Of a stretch of DNA of 64,000 bases, positions 10,854-22,217 are shown in pieces. The notes under the pieces were generated by a model. It was given only the letters and a program-made list of their open reading frames with translations, did no database searches and had not been told where the DNA came from. How positions within the stretch are numbered: position 1 is the stretch's first letter; each line of letters begins with the position of its first letter. The stretch is from contig JAETXT010000014.1 of NCBI GenBank assembly GCA_019188255.1, positions 1,178,001-1,242,000 of the forward strand, in the 5' to 3' direction. The DNA is from Verticillium longisporum (lineage: Eukaryota; Ascomycota; Sordariomycetes; Glomerellales; Plectosphaerellaceae). Made by a program: the position numbers and the translations under genes.

Positions 10854-13373
10854 GGCCAGGGTGTTGCAGGCTCAATGGAGGGGATGGCGCTGCGTGGTGA
10901 GGGTGCTCGAAAATGTGAGCAGCGATTATCTCTCGAATCGAGAAGCTGTTGGGATCCGCCGGACCTTTGGCGCTGTGCACGGGCCATTCCGCGTTGAACT
11001 TGTTGGATTCCACCAGTTGACGAGAATCGGTTCCGATTCCGGCCGATGCACCTCTGTTCGTTACGTGCATATATGCATTCAAGGGTACTCCATATAACAG
11101 TCAGTACTCCTCGACCAGATCAAAGGCAGCAACATCACAGCAACATCACTATCCATCCTGCATCCTCAGCCCTACCCAATGTCAGCGTCGCCGACTTGTG
11201 ACATTCCCCAAAAAGCCGCTACTTGATCGCCAGTCTATGAGCCGTCCCTGGCATGGCGACAACAGCACGATGTCTCGATTCGTGACCACGAAGCGGCCAG
11301 CAACAAGCATACCCAGCATAGCCACTTGAGAAACTCGGCAATTGCTGGCTGTTTGTTTGTTTGTTTTATTTGTTACATCTTTCACAGACGTCCAAAGAAG
11401 GATATCTTAGCTTCGTCTCCACCCTCAGACGACGTTGGCATCTGCGAGCAAACGCGTTGAAATGAGTCGTGTATCGCGCGGTAAGGCGAGCGTGACTCGC
11501 CTGCTTCTATCGTTGACAGCCAGAGCGATTCATTCGCTCTTCAATGCAGCAGCATTGATTAGCGTCAAGTTCCTCCGATGTTTTCATTGAGCTTTTACAT
11601 GCGCTCTGCGTTTATCCTGACAACCTTGAGACTCTGCTGGACCGTCTACTCATAAGACCTCCTTAGCTACGACAACAGACCCGTCTTCGGACGTTTGCGA
11701 TACTAGACTACCATACTTGAGCTATGCCTATGGTGTAGACAACTCAGGTTCGCTCAAACTCCTCGTTGCATTCATGTGCCTTCGGCATCGTGGCCCCTGC
11801 CACGTCAAGTCTAGGACCTAGTTTCTAAAAACCCGGAGAAGACATGATCAGCGATGATTCGGCCATCTTGAGCAGGGGCAAGAAACTTATACATGCACCA
11901 AGACACATCGATCAGGTCCCTGCCGAGTCATCCGGCTCGAACCCTCGGTTATTGGCGAAGTGCAGACCTCTGCGGAGTTGACCGCTCATTGCGTACGAAG
12001 ACGGAAAGTGCAAGAAATACATGCAAAGAAGCTGTAACACTTGCGGCTCTGGCATCATTCGGGCGCTCTACGCCTCGCCTGCAGCCCGTAGGCTTTTGCT
12101 GCATCAAACAGCTCAGATCACTGCACCTGACGCTATGCAATGATGGTCACACAGCACCTGAGACTGCGCCGCAGAGCAAGGCCGCTTCTGCTGCATCTTC
12201 AAATGGTCTGTCACAAGTCCAGGCGCTCAGTGTGTGGCACAAGTCCTCATGAGGAAGGGAATATAGTAGAAGTTTGCTGCCGTGTGATAAGGCACCAACG
12301 AGAAGACCGACCATCCGCACCCAAATCCCTGTCTGGGCGAACACATGTTTCATTCAGCCGTCTACATATCCCAAGATCGGTTAATCTTCAGGGGAAGATC
12401 ATCATTCCTCGCTGTATGTTAGGCTGCTCGAGATCCTGCACTTCCAGTCCGTGCTCGATATTGAGGTTCCCATTGACCGGGCCGAAGCCGAGCACCATAC
12501 GAATGACGTAGCACGGCTACTTAATCGAATTCCCGATTGCAGTGATGTGCCAGGTAATGTTGTTAAATCGGAGGGATTGACACGTCAATCTTCAAACAAG
12601 ATCGAGGAGGATCTCAAATTGGGGTTGGTGGATGGTTTCGCCCATGACCATGGCCGTTTCAGCCATTGACCAACCACCAACCACCAAATCGCTGCGATTT
12701 AGAGTTTCTGCCGAGAGGTGACCAGACGTTCATGTCAATCTTTTGTACAGGTCATGTGGTGTAGCACTCACTACACCTTAACCCTCGCCGCTCGGGCATT
12801 TCGTCCCAGATATTCGGGAGTTCGGTAGGTGGGCGGTCCTGTGCGAACGGGCCACGGGCCAGGGGCAGGGTATGGTTCGTGATCTACGCGGCCTGCGCGG
12901 GACTCGAGCAACCCGAACACACCACATCAGTAACGAGGAACTTGACCCAAAGGAAACAAATGGCGGAGCTATTTCCCCGGTCGACACCTTTATTTCGATC
13001 GTGTGCCGCGAGCTTTGACCACGGCGCTGTCCGCCTTTGGAGCTATCGGGTTTTCAACTTCAATGTGTTACATGGCCCGTTTCCCCATCGAACCTTGATT
13101 TCGTCCGAAGGTAGACTCACAATTCTTTCTGGGTAACGTGGATCACTTTCTGCCTCGGCTGGGACAGCCTGAAGGGAAAGTAGTGGTAAGATAGAGCCAG
13201 ACAAAAGCGACCATGGGCCTCGCCTCAAGATCCTCCATTCCCTCAGAGGTGGTCCATCTCAGCGACTTGGCCCTGGACAGGGGAGGCACAGCCAGTTCTT
13301 GTGTAATTCGCAGCGATATCTCTTCTCTGTTCAATATTGGCATATTGCTGTTAATCCCTCTAATTTCGCCAAC
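10854..13373. other. Divergent intergenic region, no gene recognised
   Basis: The 2.5 kb between the protein X start and the MFS transporter start presumably contains both promoters. The open frames are short. One plus-strand frame at about 12451-12669 has a protein-like composition (for example LNRIPDCSDVPGNVVKS), but no ATG opens it and I recognise no family. I leave it uncalled; a decayed gene fragment is possible. Confidence 0.5.
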
Positions 13374-15199
13374 ATGGAGAGTCCAACGTCTCCCAAGCCC
13401 ATGATATCCACGGATAGCGAATCATCAGACACGGCCAGCGAAGCCGAGCCATTACCAGCAAGACCAGCGCCTAGCTATGTCAGACCTCCGATGCGCCCTT
13501 CGAAGGCGCCGTCCGAAGAAATCTCCGGCAGCGTCTTTCTCATATCCGAGTCTGGCGAGCTTCTGAAGCTGCCCATACCTTCGAACTCGCCGCGCGATCC
13601 GCTGGCATGGACGGTCAAAACCCGAATCGCTGCCCTCGTCAGTGTGTGCATATTCTCCATGACGGCAACGGTCACACTCAACCTGCCCACCGGCATGCAG
13701 ATTGGTCTAGCACTCGAATTCCCAGATGAGGTTTGTTCTCCACATACTTTGATGATGAAGAGCCCGGCTAACACCTGCTGCAGACGCTTAAACCTCTTGG
13801 TGCCAGGTCCCTAAGGTCCGTCATGACCTTTTCTGCTGGTATGGGATACATCATTGCCACACCCCTCTCCACGGCCATTGGACGACGGCCTGTCGTTCTC
13901 ATCGCTTCGGCCACGGTAACACTTATGACTCTATGGGCTGCAATGGCAGGGAACTTCTACCAGCTCATGGCTGCTACGTGCGTTCAGGGTATTTCAGGAG
14001 GTGCTACATTTGCTGTGGTGAGTGGCCGTCGTCTGAAGGTCTCTGTGTTCATATGATGTGCGCTGACCATCGGATGTTAGGCAATACTAATCATTGTGGA
14101 TGCGACCTTCATTCACGAGCGGCCATATGCATTTGCCGTCTTCTGGGCTTTCGGGACCTTCTTCGTCAACTGTCTTCATATGGCGTTGCCGTTTTTCCTG
14201 AAGCCTAGCGTTCTCTGGCGCCCTGTGTACCTGGCATGGTGTGGAGGCCTGCTGGCCGTCTTCATACTATCCTACTGCTTCATCCCCGAGACGTATTTCA
14301 TCCGGCCCGCCGTTGCCCTGAACGGCCGGGTCCTAGTGCAGAGCAGCACAGAGAAGGTTCGCATCTATGACAGCTGGGAGGCGGTGCCCTGCGGCCCCGA
14401 CTGCCCACACAACCACGACGAGACTCCAGGTCCGGCCGGCTGGGCCCTGCGACGCAGGCTTGAGCGCGTGCCAGGCACCCAGTGGGAGTCAGGCGTGATG
14501 AACGCGCAGAGGCCGCTGTGCATGTGCAACCCGCTGCTGGTCTGGGTCTCGCTGCTCTCGGCGACGATCCTCAGCGGCGTCATCTTCACGACGCTCATGC
14601 TCGAGGAGCACTTCGAGCACAATCTGCCGCGCGACGAGGTGAGGATGTCGGGAGTCTACCGCGGCGCGGCGGCCATCATCGGGTCACTCCTCGCCATCCC
14701 GGCGTCGGGTCCGCTCATCAGCCTGTCGATCAGGTACTTCACATTGCGCAACGGCGGCACGCGGCACGCCGAGGTGTACCTCCCGGGCTTCGTGCTCCCG
14801 GTGCTCTCGAGCGCACTTTGCCAGGTCCTTCTTGCCATGGGGTCCAGCTCGGGCAGTTCGGCAGTGCTGTACTACGTGTCGTACGGGCTCTGCATGTTCA
14901 GCTACGTATCGGGCGAGGTGGCAGTCGTGTTATGGATCATCGAGGCGTTCCCGCCATGGGCGTCGGCTTCGCTGGCGGTGCAGTACTTTGTGCGGGACAT
15001 GGTGGCGTTCGGAATTGGAATCAACCTCATGGCGTGGGTGAAGAAGGAGGTCAATGTGCAGTCGAGCCTCGTGATTCTGGTGCTGGTCCTGGTCATTGGA
15101 GCGCTTGCCGTGCCGATTGTGTTTTGGGGCAAGACGGTGCGGCAGTATATCCACGGAAAATGGAGCGAGTCGACCAAGGGGGCGATTCGGCCTCGGTGA
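13374..15199 (+). CDS. MFS transporter (DHA1-like)
   Basis: A probable proton-coupled exporter or permease of the major facilitator superfamily; the substrate is unknown. Exons: 13374-13730, 13784-14017 and 14081-15199, all phase 0 with GT-AG borders, giving 569 aa. The N-terminal 80 residues are Ser/Pro-rich and cytosolic. The NSPRDPLAW motif just before TM1 matches the NPxNW-type entry of fungal DHA1 carriers. TM1 starts around TRIAALVSVCIFSM, and GRRPVVLIAS after TM2 is the loop 2-3 signature. A long charged central loop (about residues 245-310) divides the two bundles, and a second set of helices ends near IGALAVPIVFWG. The ATG at 13374 is the first in-frame start. The gene stands alone, with no biosynthetic neighbours to suggest a cargo. 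Confidence 0.9.
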
Positions 15200-15510
15200 G
15201 TGTCAATCAGTTTCGACCTGGCGAGGACCGATATATTGGGAGTAAGAGGAGAGGGCAGGAGCACTGGGTGCATTTTACGTTCCTGCTCAAGGCCAATATG
15301 GGCCTTGGCACCTGCAGGTCTCTTTCCGTATCTATATTTTACTTTAGAGGGATGTATGATACACGCAATATTCCTGACGTCGTCCACCGTTGTAGTCTTT
15401 TTGGTTTCATTTTCTCTTGCTGTTGTCACCTTGCAGGAGCTGTCAAGGACAAAACCACGGAATGTACGAGCATCGAATTGCATCATCATCATCGACTCCC
15501 CGCTTACAAG
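15200..15510. other. Short spacer after MFS gene
   Basis: 311 bp holding the transporter's 3' untranslated region and, if the next small gene is real, its promoter. It includes a CAT repeat (about 15480-15493). No other signal is evident. Confidence 0.5.
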
Positions 15511-15894
15511 ATGGACAACTTCAGACTGTTGCTTGCGGTAATCCCGTCAACATTGAGACAAGCTCAACGCAGTACGAACAACGGATCTCCTCCTCTGTCT
15601 GAGTATCTCTTCGGCATACTCTGCGCCTGTTGCTTCCTCGCTTTACTCACCCTCGCCCTGGATGCTGTCGCCTACTATCGATCGTACACCCCTCTTCCGG
15701 AGGGCTTGTTTACATTCCAAGTGGCGCTCATGAAGACTGCCACCATCATGTTCTCCATCGTAACCGTCTACGAATGTGTCTCGGAGCGTCTGAACGACGG
15801 GCCTGAGACTCAGCAAGAGAACGCGCATCGTTTCATCGAACATATGATCAGGATCTGTCAAATGTTGGCGGCCATGGCCGCGGGGGTCGACTGA
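15511..15894 (+). CDS. Hypothetical small membrane protein (127 aa)
   Basis: Not recognised as a family. The frame from ATG 15511 to TGA 15892-15894 encodes 127 aa. Two hydrophobic segments are visible: about residues 34-57 (LFGILCACCFLALLTLALDA) and about 74-92 (FQVALMKTATIMFSIVTVYE). A polar, mostly helical tail follows (ERLNDGPETQQENAHRF). A composition with two clean helices and no low-complexity run favours a real protein over chance. The same frame runs upstream into an out-of-frame shadow of the MFS gene, so the start is uncertain and an intron is possible. It lies 311 bp after the transporter on the same strand. Support is composition only. Confidence 0.42.
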   Translation: MDNFRLLLAVIPSTLRQAQRSTNNGSPPLSEYLFGILCACCFLALLTLALDAVAYYRSYTPLPEGLFTFQVALMKTATIMFSIVTVYECVSERLNDGPETQQENAHRFIEHMIRICQMLAAMAAGVD

Positions 15895-16489
15895 TATGGA
15901 AGGCAGGTGGTGTGCAACTATTCGCACAATGCGGAGACTGACAGAATTATGATTGATCTGTTTGCAACTGTGCCAGTCGTGACAAAGCATACTATACTCA
16001 ATAGAACTACATTATAATAGCATTCGATTGCCAATGCGTGCAGTATGTCAAAAAAGCGCCAACATACATCAGCTGTAGACTACAAGCGGTTAAAATTGTC
16101 ACAGCGGGTTAAGTTGTGGTCGGAACGCAATGCTGGATGATCAATCATAATTTCCATGACCTTTGCATCTGGCAGTTTTGCAAATGTCGCAAGGTGAACC
16201 AACTTGGCTGTGAATCTCGTGAATGTGGAACTGTGCGGGCTGGTCTAGCGATGATGTCGACGTCTAACTGAGACGACGCGAAAACGCGTTAAGAAAGTCC
16301 CCATCTCCATCAAGCCCCCACCTCATTTGACCTCACTCCATCACCACCCACATACCCTCAGTCATCCGGACTAGTCATCGCCGCCGAACTTACAATCGAC
16401 TCCAGCTAGCGAGTCATTTATCGAGAGCGCCGAGCATAAATTGATTTTCTAAAAGGCCATTTCGGTAGTCGCGCCCAGCAACACCAACC
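15895..16489. other. Promoter region of the DHFR gene
   Basis: A 595-bp spacer without coding potential. Its last 200 bp become C-rich and pyrimidine-biased, which is typical of an ascomycete leader upstream of a housekeeping start codon. I see no specific binding site. Confidence 0.5.
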
Positions 16490-17134
16490 ATGCCGCCGCC
16501 CGCCCCCACCCTCGACCTCACTCTCATCGTGGCCGCGACCCGCACCATGGGCATCGGCCGCAACGGCACCCTCCCCTGGACGGGCCTCAAGCGCGAAATG
16601 GCTTACTTTGCCCGCGTCACCAAGCGTCTGCCGGCCTCGGCCCCGCCGACGGCCCTCAACGCCGTCATCATGGGCCGCAAGACGTGGGAGAGCATCCCGC
16701 CGCGCTTCCGGCCGCTCAAGGGGCGGCTCAACGTCGTCATCAGCAGGTCCGCCGCTCCTGCTATTGCCGGTGCCGCGGAGGAGGTGGACGTCGAGAAGGA
16801 CGCCGTCAGGGTGGCGTCGCTGGAGGAGGCGGTCCGGTTCCTCGAGGGGTGGCAACGGCCGCTGGGCCGGGTCTTCGTCATTGGCGGGGCGCAGATCTAC
16901 GGCGCCTCGCTGGAGAGGAGGGAGGCGAGGCGGGTTCTGCTGACGAGGGTGGGCGAACCCGAGTTTGAGTGTGACGCCTTCTTCCCGCTGAAGCTGGGGC
17001 AGGCGGAGGGGTGGGTGAAGAGGGACAAGGGGGAGCTGGATGCTTGGGTCGGAGAGGAGGTGGACGGTGGGGAGCAGGAGGAGAATGGAACGCGATATGA
17101 GTTTCAGATGTGGGAGAAAGAGGATCAAGCTTAG
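16490..17134 (+). CDS. DFR1: Dihydrofolate reductase
   Basis: Reduces dihydrofolate to tetrahydrofolate with NADPH, supplying one-carbon carriers for thymidylate and purine synthesis. A single exon of 214 codons, close to the fungal family length. Visible family motifs are GIGRNGTLPW (residues 21-30, cofactor and substrate contacts), VIMGRKTWESIP (about 59-70), LNVVISR (80-86) and FVIGGAQIYG (129-138), the last being the NADPH-binding Gly-Gly segment. The acidic substrate-binding residue lies in LKREMAYF after the Trp-Thr of the first motif. The C-terminal strand ends TRYEFQMWEK, as in other ascomycete enzymes. The start ATG in ACCATGCCGCC context leaves a short Pro-rich lead before the first strand (LTLIVAAT). 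No intron or defect. Confidence 0.95.
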   Translation: MPPPAPTLDLTLIVAATRTMGIGRNGTLPWTGLKREMAYFARVTKRLPASAPPTALNAVIMGRKTWESIPPRFRPLKGRLNVVISRSAAPAIAGAAEEVDVEKDAVRVASLEEAVRFLEGWQRPLGRVFVIGGAQIYGASLERREARRVLLTRVGEPEFECDAFFPLKLGQAEGWVKRDKGELDAWVGEEVDGGEQEENGTRYEFQMWEKEDQA

Positions 17135-18624
17135 TGTCGAGGCTATATGCAGTATGATGATCTATTTCAAAGAAGTGCGGCCCGTGTGTGCGCCCGTTTC
17201 GCCCCCGTTTCTGTCGTCCCGGACGGAGGCGGCGCTCCGTACCTGCCTTGCCTCGCGAGCCTCCCTGTCAGCAACAACAGATAGACTCAGGCCAGGCAGC
17301 AACCAAGAGCCAGCCACAGTCCTCTATACTCAAAACAGTTGCCTTTTCTCCCAACAACCCACTAGCCCAGTGGGTAACGAACGAAGCAACCCCCAAACAC
17401 CGCACGTTCGAATCCTGAAGCCTGCAAAAGCTCAGCGATAGCTCGGGCCTCGTGGAGCTACCGCAAACTGCCCCCCAACCCTGACGCAGGGTTGGGGGGC
17501 AGGTGAGCCTTATGCACTTTGCTCGAGCGAATTTGCTACGTTTTTCTTGGCATATTTCTCTGGCCCCTTATGGCCAGATCCTCGGGGTCGTACCCACGAC
17601 AGTGCCGATGATGCGCCGGAGCGCATGATATAGAGATGCTATTACAGCTCTGATGTTCGGAAGAAACTCCTCTTCTTGTCGTTGATTTCGCCAGGACTTC
17701 TACGTCCGTCGTCGTGCCGTGATGCTTCTCACTCGATGCTGGACATTTTACTATAGAATCCGCTTGCAGCACCGTCACACGCCTCAGCAAGCAGTCTTTC
17801 TCGCTGTCGATTGTATTGTTTTCGCGTGCATGTTTTTTTTTTTTTGATGTTGTGGAATTCAAATTCCCAACGGGCAAAGCCATGTAGCCTCATACCTCTC
17901 GCTCGAAGGTGGCGATGGCCTATACCAACGACCAGATAGCCAAACGAGCATAGTGAGCAAAGATTATTTTCAAATTTTATAATAACACAGACCACACTCG
18001 AAAGAAAAAAGGCGGAGCTTTCGTTCATGAGACGGAGATCAGAAAACTCTTGAAGACAGCCAAGCGGAGGTTGAGTCTCGTCAGAAACTCGCCAAGGTTT
18101 TCGGTGACATATTCGTCCAAGTACGCCTCTGGAAACCAAGGAAGTTTGATACAGATGATTCAACATCGATATACAGAGCAGCCTGCAGCAGGTGACTGGC
18201 GGAACACCAACATTGGGCAGGCCAGGTAAATGTGTAAGTCGTCACACAAGGCGCATAGTGAACATATGTAACGCCAATGGCATAAATCAGGCTATCGAAT
18301 AGGAATATAGCAGTCAAATGACACAGAATTAAAATTTCCCACTCCTGCCAAGGAGCCATGGAAAGACGAATGCACATTGGCGACCATTGTGGTCGTCGTG
18401 GACGCAATGAATGGTATATGACAGTGACAGTAGTCGTGGGCAGCTGTCGCCAACGGACAGCCGCGAGCTCAGTTGAAGTGGGTCCGCGAATCCTTGTCGC
18501 GACCGTCTTGAACATTTTGGATAGCTTCACCTGCAACCGTTGTCAGTGGCTTGAGAAATCCTAGGGATCACCACAGAGCCCTTCGACACCTCGCTGCAGG
18601 CGCTTCGATCCTCCTCTGTTCACA
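17135..18624. other. Intergenic region with perfect hairpin and tRNA-like relic
   Basis: 1.5 kb after DHFR. It contains a tRNA-like A box/B box pair (17363-17415), the strong hairpin at 17468-17502, and a T run near 17832-17843. On the minus strand an open frame from ATG 18515 to about 18081 (144 aa, one hydrophobic stretch) is head-to-head with the next gene. It looks like no known protein, so I do not call it. Confidence 0.5.
17468..17502. repeat. Perfect 15-bp inverted repeat (hairpin)
   Basis: The left arm CTGCCCCCCAACCCT (17468-17482) and right arm AGGGTTGGGGGGCAG (17488-17502) are exact reverse complements, separated by GACGC. The stem would be very stable as RNA or extruded DNA. It lies 333 bp past the DHFR stop. 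No T run follows, so it does not look like a Pol III terminator. Confidence 0.85.
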
Positions 18625-19599
18625 ATGGCTGCCTGTTCAAGGGGCCTTGCCTTAGGCGTCGCCCTCCGAGGGCCGCTTTCCTCCGCCCACCAACCCTTCT
18701 TGACGAGCCGCACATTCACGACCTTCTCGTGCTTCCAAGCCGCGGCGCGCAAATCCGCCCCAGCAAAGCTCGCCGTCAATAAGCCGACACGAATCCTACC
18801 GTCGAAGGCGACACAGACCCAAAAACCAACAACGGCTCCTCGCGCCGCCGCCACACCCCTGCCCTCGGCGGCAACGACAACGAACCCCCTCCTCCTGCAG
18901 CTCGCGCGCTCGCCCTCCCCGACAATACTCTACGAGTCGGCGTCGCACTTTTGGATGAAGGCCACGGCCTGGACCACAACCTCGGCGTGCTACGCCGCGG
19001 CCGTCGCGAACTGGTACCTCACGGCGCCCGCGGATGCCGCGTGGTTCGTGCCCAACGTCTACACCATGACGTGCGTCGCGCTCGCGGGCATGGGCTCCTT
19101 CTTCGTCTTTGGCGCCGCCAACATTGTGCGCTCCGTGCGCGCCGTGCCGACCTCGACCCTGGTCGGCAAGGCCCTGCCGCCGGGCGTCAACCCGCGCCTG
19201 ACACCCGTCATGCTCGAGGTCGCCGTCAAGCCGTGGGCGCCGTTCCTGCGCAAGCCCAAGGTCCTGCTCGTCGCGCCCGAGGAGGTCACGCTGCGCCGGC
19301 GCCTGTTCGAGCCCCGCGTCACCGAGGCGCAGCTGCGCAGCATGCGTGACAGGGAAAAGGCCGCCGCCAAGGCAAAGTGGGAGGCCGACAAGCAGAGGCT
19401 GCTGACCATGCCGTTCCGCGACGCCTGGCGCGGCGCCAAGATGGCCTGGGAGGGCGTCAGGAGGGCGCTGACCGGCGGTGGCTTTGTCAAGATGACCGTC
19501 GGCGACCGCAAGTGCAAGCTCGACGTCGCCACCGGCTGGGCGCTCGACGACGGGCTGGCGCTGCAGAAGCTCGTCCGTATCGAGAAGCAGGGGCAGTAG
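18625..19599 (+). CDS. Predicted mitochondrial two-helix membrane protein
   Basis: A single-exon 324-aa protein of a type found in filamentous fungi; exact role unknown. The first ~60 residues carry Arg and Ser with almost no acid, consistent with a mitochondrial presequence, and an Ala/Thr/Pro-rich linker follows. From about residue 100 (ILYESASHFWMKATAW) two hydrophobic helices appear, around 112-131 and 143-165, ending in a basic loop (NIVRSVRAVP). The C-terminal half is charged (REKAAAKAKWEADKQ) and ends with a compact domain containing GDRKCKLDVATGWALDDG. The 'LYES' lead and paired helices recall the TMEM223/TMEM186/TMEM70 group of respiratory-complex assembly proteins; this is a weak resemblance from memory. 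The ATG at 18625 is the first of the frame. Confidence 0.75.
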   Translation: MAACSRGLALGVALRGPLSSAHQPFLTSRTFTTFSCFQAAARKSAPAKLAVNKPTRILPSKATQTQKPTTAPRAAATPLPSAATTTNPLLLQLARSPSPTILYESASHFWMKATAWTTTSACYAAAVANWYLTAPADAAWFVPNVYTMTCVALAGMGSFFVFGAANIVRSVRAVPTSTLVGKALPPGVNPRLTPVMLEVAVKPWAPFLRKPKVLLVAPEEVTLRRRLFEPRVTEAQLRSMRDREKAAAKAKWEADKQRLLTMPFRDAWRGAKMAWEGVRRALTGGGFVKMTVGDRKCKLDVATGWALDDGLALQKLVRIEKQGQ

Positions 19600-22109
19600 A
19601 GGCCGTGATAAGCCTCGCGGGGAAGGAGCCTTGTGAGGCGCTCCCCTCAAAACAAACATGTGTATTCTCAATATTGTACCATAGGAAACGACATAGACAA
19701 AGTGTACATCATACGAGATTCATGGCGCTACCCCTCGCCGATGACGAGCATCGTGACGACCTCCCCACCCACAACGACGAGGAACCGGCCAAGCCTTTGC
19801 TATGGATGGTACAAGTGAGGTGGAGGCCGTGTGTTGGCCGCAAGAGACGATGGATTGGGGCCTCGAAGGCCTTACGTTGGGAGCAAAGGGCACAGGACCA
19901 ACAGCCAGCGGTATACTCACCAACGATAAACTTCTGGGGACAGAATTTTCACTCGACATCCTGCGCGAAGCTCGTTCGACCGCTTTGTTCCCCTCAGCAA
20001 ACATCTCGGCAGATGCAGTCAGGCGCCCTGTTTTGGTGCCGCAGCCACCTCGCTTGCGTTCCATGCATGATTGCAGAGACGACCGAGAGTCTCCTCAACA
20101 TCAGACCGCTCGCCATCGGCACAACGGAAAGCCTCACTCTGCAACCGCCGGCAGGCTGCAGCAACCCCTCTTCATCAGAAAGCAAGGGAGGTGAGCTTCA
20201 AAGCTGCATGAGGGGTTGGTCGCCTAGGAAAAAGACCCCGCCAAAACACCAAGCTTTGCGATCACCGCACATTCCCCTGATGATCGCGACGGGGCCCCTG
20301 ACCGTCTCGTCTCTCCTTGATCGGCACGGCCGACGGGCGGTTCCAGTTGCGGCTCAAGAAGCAAACGAGGCGGGAACAGAAAAACAACTGGTCAGCAAGG
20401 GACGGCATATGCTCACCGTCCTACCAGGGAGGGTCAATGACACGCGGAGCCACCAGTCCACGCGAATGTTATTCCCCCGAGAAAACGAGAAAACGGGGGA
20501 GGCGGGAGGATGGCCGGCACCGAGAGAGGGGTCCATCGTGTGTGCTGTCACAGCTACATCAGGAAGCCAAGGGATGGGATTTTCAGACATGTCCGATCGA
20601 TCGAGATTCAGCAGATGGGAAAGACGGGGGTTATCTGCGGCGGAAGAATATAGTGTGGGTGACCAAGGTGGCTGGCTACCTACTACCTAAGTAGGTAGTC
20701 AGGTAGGAATTCTCATGGTAAACAAAAGCCAGAAAAGGAAAAAAAAGGGGGAAGTTAGCGCCAGGGTCCACTCGGACTCCCAGCCCGTCGAGCGAGCAGT
20801 CAAGGGATGGCCGTGGTGGTGAGTGGTGTGTAGAAAAGCGTTGGCGATCTGTGGCGGTCAGTCAGCCTCAGGGAAGAGCCTTCTCGCAAAACGAGGCTAT
20901 CCCTGCCTACCAACAACGTGTCACCGTTCTCAGCGAGGAACGGCTGCTCGTTCATATCCCTGACGGTATTCGGGAGGGCTATTATGCACTAGGTTGAATT
21001 GACAGACGAACGGGTCCAGGATCCCAGCCATGACCCTTATAGCCATCGTTGGCCTTGGTTGTTGTATTCTGGGGTGGAGTGTTCCACGTGACGCTGTTCA
21101 AAGCAATTGTACGAGGTACATGAGATGCCCCGCCGCAATAGCCAGAAACCATTCCGACACAGCAGGTGGGGTGCATGGTACACCTGCCTCTGGATCTGGT
21201 CATCGTTCCCGTTGGGCTCGACAGGCATCCGGCGTGCCAAAATCCAGAAGCTCCTTCTCTATCTGCGAATAGCCTCACTTGCGAACAGTATCGCTCAAAG
21301 CCAGGAGTCTGATTTCCTCGTCAGAACGCCAGAGGTTAGAGGCGATGAATTCCCACAGTACACTCGCTAGCCTGGCCACGAAGGACCCAGTAAAAGAAAC
21401 TCGTACGAGCACCTATGCCACAGGCAGGGTATCGGGAGCAAGAAATGAGGCATAATCTCGAGTATCGTGCTTCAAGCCCCAAGCCTGCGCAACTACTGCA
21501 TCATGCTGTGCGTCTCGGTTGTCGATAACCTCGAGAAGTTGCGTTCAGTGACCATGACTCCCTGACTTAGTCGCACCATTAAGCGAACTGTTCAGCAGCC
21601 CGCGATTTCGCGAAAAAGAGCGATGTGGTGTCGAGACGCTCGACATTCGTTGGTCTTGACGGAAATTCATCCGCAGAGCAGGATCATTCGTGGCGGGGGA
21701 ATCCGGGAGGTGCAGACGACCAGAGAGGTGATGGCGGTGGTGCGAGATGGGCGATGTCCATGGTTCAAGGGTCATGCAGGCCGTTGGTCTGCAGCGTCGT
21801 AATTGACAGACGTGGGGGGCACCTTGCTTCCCGCTAGCTCAAATGGGAATAATGAGATTTCGTTCGATAAGTTGCCGGTGGTCTCAAGTCTTCTTCTGAG
21901 TCGTCTGGCGCCATCCGTGTCCTTGGTACTTCGTCTTTTTCGTAGAGCGGTCCTCATCGATCAGCAAGCGTTGGATCGCGGGGTGGCGACCTCCTGTGAT
22001 AATCTGAGAGAAGGCATTTCTTGAGTCGAAAATCCAACAGGTATCTTTGCATACACTTTTCCGTATAAAGGCGAATCATCTAGTATCTTAAGGAGGCAAA
22101 ACCACGACC

Positions 22110-22217
22110 ATGGTCAATCGTGAAGCGCCCTGCCTGAAGACGCTGAGCTTCATAACCGTGGACCGGAATGTCATCGACGAGAACATGAGCCGCATCACAG
22201 ACGTGAAGAAAAAGTGA
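22110..22217 (+). CDS. Possible small ORF (35 aa), uncertain
   Basis: ATG in ACGACCATGG context followed by 34 codons and TGA. The peptide opens MVNREAPCLKTLSFITV and ends in lysines (DVKKK). It is well balanced in composition, unlike most frames nearby, but far too short to judge. It resembles nothing I know and may be chance or the remnant of a decayed gene. Confidence 0.12.
   Translation: MVNREAPCLKTLSFITVDRNVIDENMSRITDVKKK

Noticed and set aside
12451..12669. Plus-strand frame with protein-like text between protein X and the MFS gene
   Set aside because: No ATG start, short, no recognised family and no convincing neighbouring exons.
14482..15510. Long plus-strand frame overlapping the MFS gene in another register
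   Set aside because: It is Arg/Gly/His-rich with no motif and overlaps clear transmembrane coding sequence. Only its end (from ATG 15511) is kept as a possible gene.
18081..18515. Minus-strand 144-codon frame with a hydrophobic stretch, head-to-head with the mitochondrial membrane protein gene
   Set aside because: It has no family resemblance and sits where the promoter of the next gene should be; composition alone is not enough.
19377..20690. Plus-strand frame of 437 codons
   Set aside because: It starts out of register inside the preceding gene and continues through non-coding DNA with random-looking composition.
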